Shown in pieces: positions 63,970-64,000 of a stretch of DNA of 64,000 nt. A model generated the notes under the pieces. It was not told the origin of the DNA, made no database searches, and was given only the letters and a program-made list of their open reading frames with translations. How positions within the stretch are numbered: the first letter of the stretch is position 1; the number at the start of each line of letters is the position of its first letter. This stretch comes from JAAYOS01 sp050950785 (lineage in GTDB: Bacteria > Bacillota > Clostridia > Oscillospirales > JAAYOS01): positions 150,092 to 214,091 of the forward strand of contig JBMNIG010000007.1 in the NCBI GenBank assembly GCA_050950785.1, in the 5' to 3' direction. A program made the position numbers and the translations under genes.

Positions 63970-64000
63970 ATGAAAAACGATAACACTATAAAGGAGCCGC
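63970..64000 (+). CDS. start of a further gene, cut by the window end
   Basis: GAAAGGGGA lies 6-7 bases before an ATG that opens MKNDNTIKEP. The frame runs off the window. Its position after the transporter gene makes it a probable further member of the glycan operon. Product unknown. Confidence 0.5.
   Translation, partial: MKNDNTIKEP

Overview
The window looks like a chromosomal accessory region from an anaerobic, probably gut- or biomass-associated Firmicute of the class Clostridia. The evidence is a T-box leader, a guanine riboswitch, IS256- and ISLre2-family insertion sequences, strong purine-rich ribosome binding sites, YbaK/PrdX- and MazG-like genes, a butyrate-kinase fragment, and many carbohydrate-active enzymes next to small single-gene units. 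No rRNA, tRNA, CRISPR array or prophage was seen. I assign no genus.

Layout. 0-8 kb: a frameshifted DUF454 fragment, an orphan sugar-type solute-binding lipoprotein, two type-B carboxylesterases, a Crp/Fnr gene scrap and an intact IS256-family element with an 8-bp target duplication. 8-10.2 kb: Crp/Fnr regulator, thioredoxin and a membrane 4Fe-4S protein with a ferredoxin. 10.2-16.9 kb: a guanine-riboswitch-controlled nucleoside operon (phosphorylase, BMP-family lipoprotein, ATPase, two permeases, V4R-domain protein). 17-26 kb: nitroreductase/HxlR pair, serine hydrolase, ANT(6)-like enzyme, an accessory RsgA GTPase behind a leader-peptide and terminator region, an intact ISLre2-family element with a 9-bp duplication, then flavodoxin, MazG-like, HD hydrolase and Fe-alcohol dehydrogenase genes. 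27-36 kb: a DUF4143-type AAA ATPase preceded by six 23-bp direct repeats, a MetRS-like class I tRNA ligase under a T-box, HAD phosphatase, GNAT, radical SAM protein, a nonsense-mutated membrane gene, and tyrA behind a tyrosine-codon-rich leader peptide. 36-46 kb: pseudouridine synthase, GH2 glycosidase, MFS transporter, an AraC-GGDEF hybrid, lipoprotein and an enterochelin-esterase-like hydrolase. 46-55 kb: surface protein, a near-copy of the second carboxylesterase, GpsA-like dehydrogenase, GNAT, YbaK-type deacylase, and many broken genes, some of them decayed copies of genes at 25-26 kb. 55-64 kb: a glycan-use locus (GH78 rhamnosidase, AraC regulator, GH5-like hydrolase, GPH-type sugar transporter).

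How the parts fit. The 16.5 to 10.2 kb operon should import purine nucleosides and cleave them by phosphorolysis. It is placed under guanine control by an aptamer whose 3' strand can pair with part of the downstream terminator. The glycosidases, esterases, sugar-binding protein and two sugar-type transporters suggest use of acylated, rhamnose- or galactose-containing plant polysaccharide. The two near-identical esterases keep the same promoter layout and a LacI-type operator-like site.

The most notable signals are regulatory: (1) a complete trp-style attenuator with 11 Tyr codons in 34 before tyrA; (2) a T-box whose specifier, by alignment to known T-boxes, reads AGG and whose acceptor-pairing bulge is UGGC, neither fitting tRNA-Met, before a MetRS-like enzyme with a degenerate KMSKS loop; (3) six exact-period 23-bp repeats running into the promoter of the AAA ATPase; (4) a 10-residue leader peptide and two terminators before rsgA. 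Coordinates were worked out by hand, and all family assignments are by recognition of motifs, without database searches.
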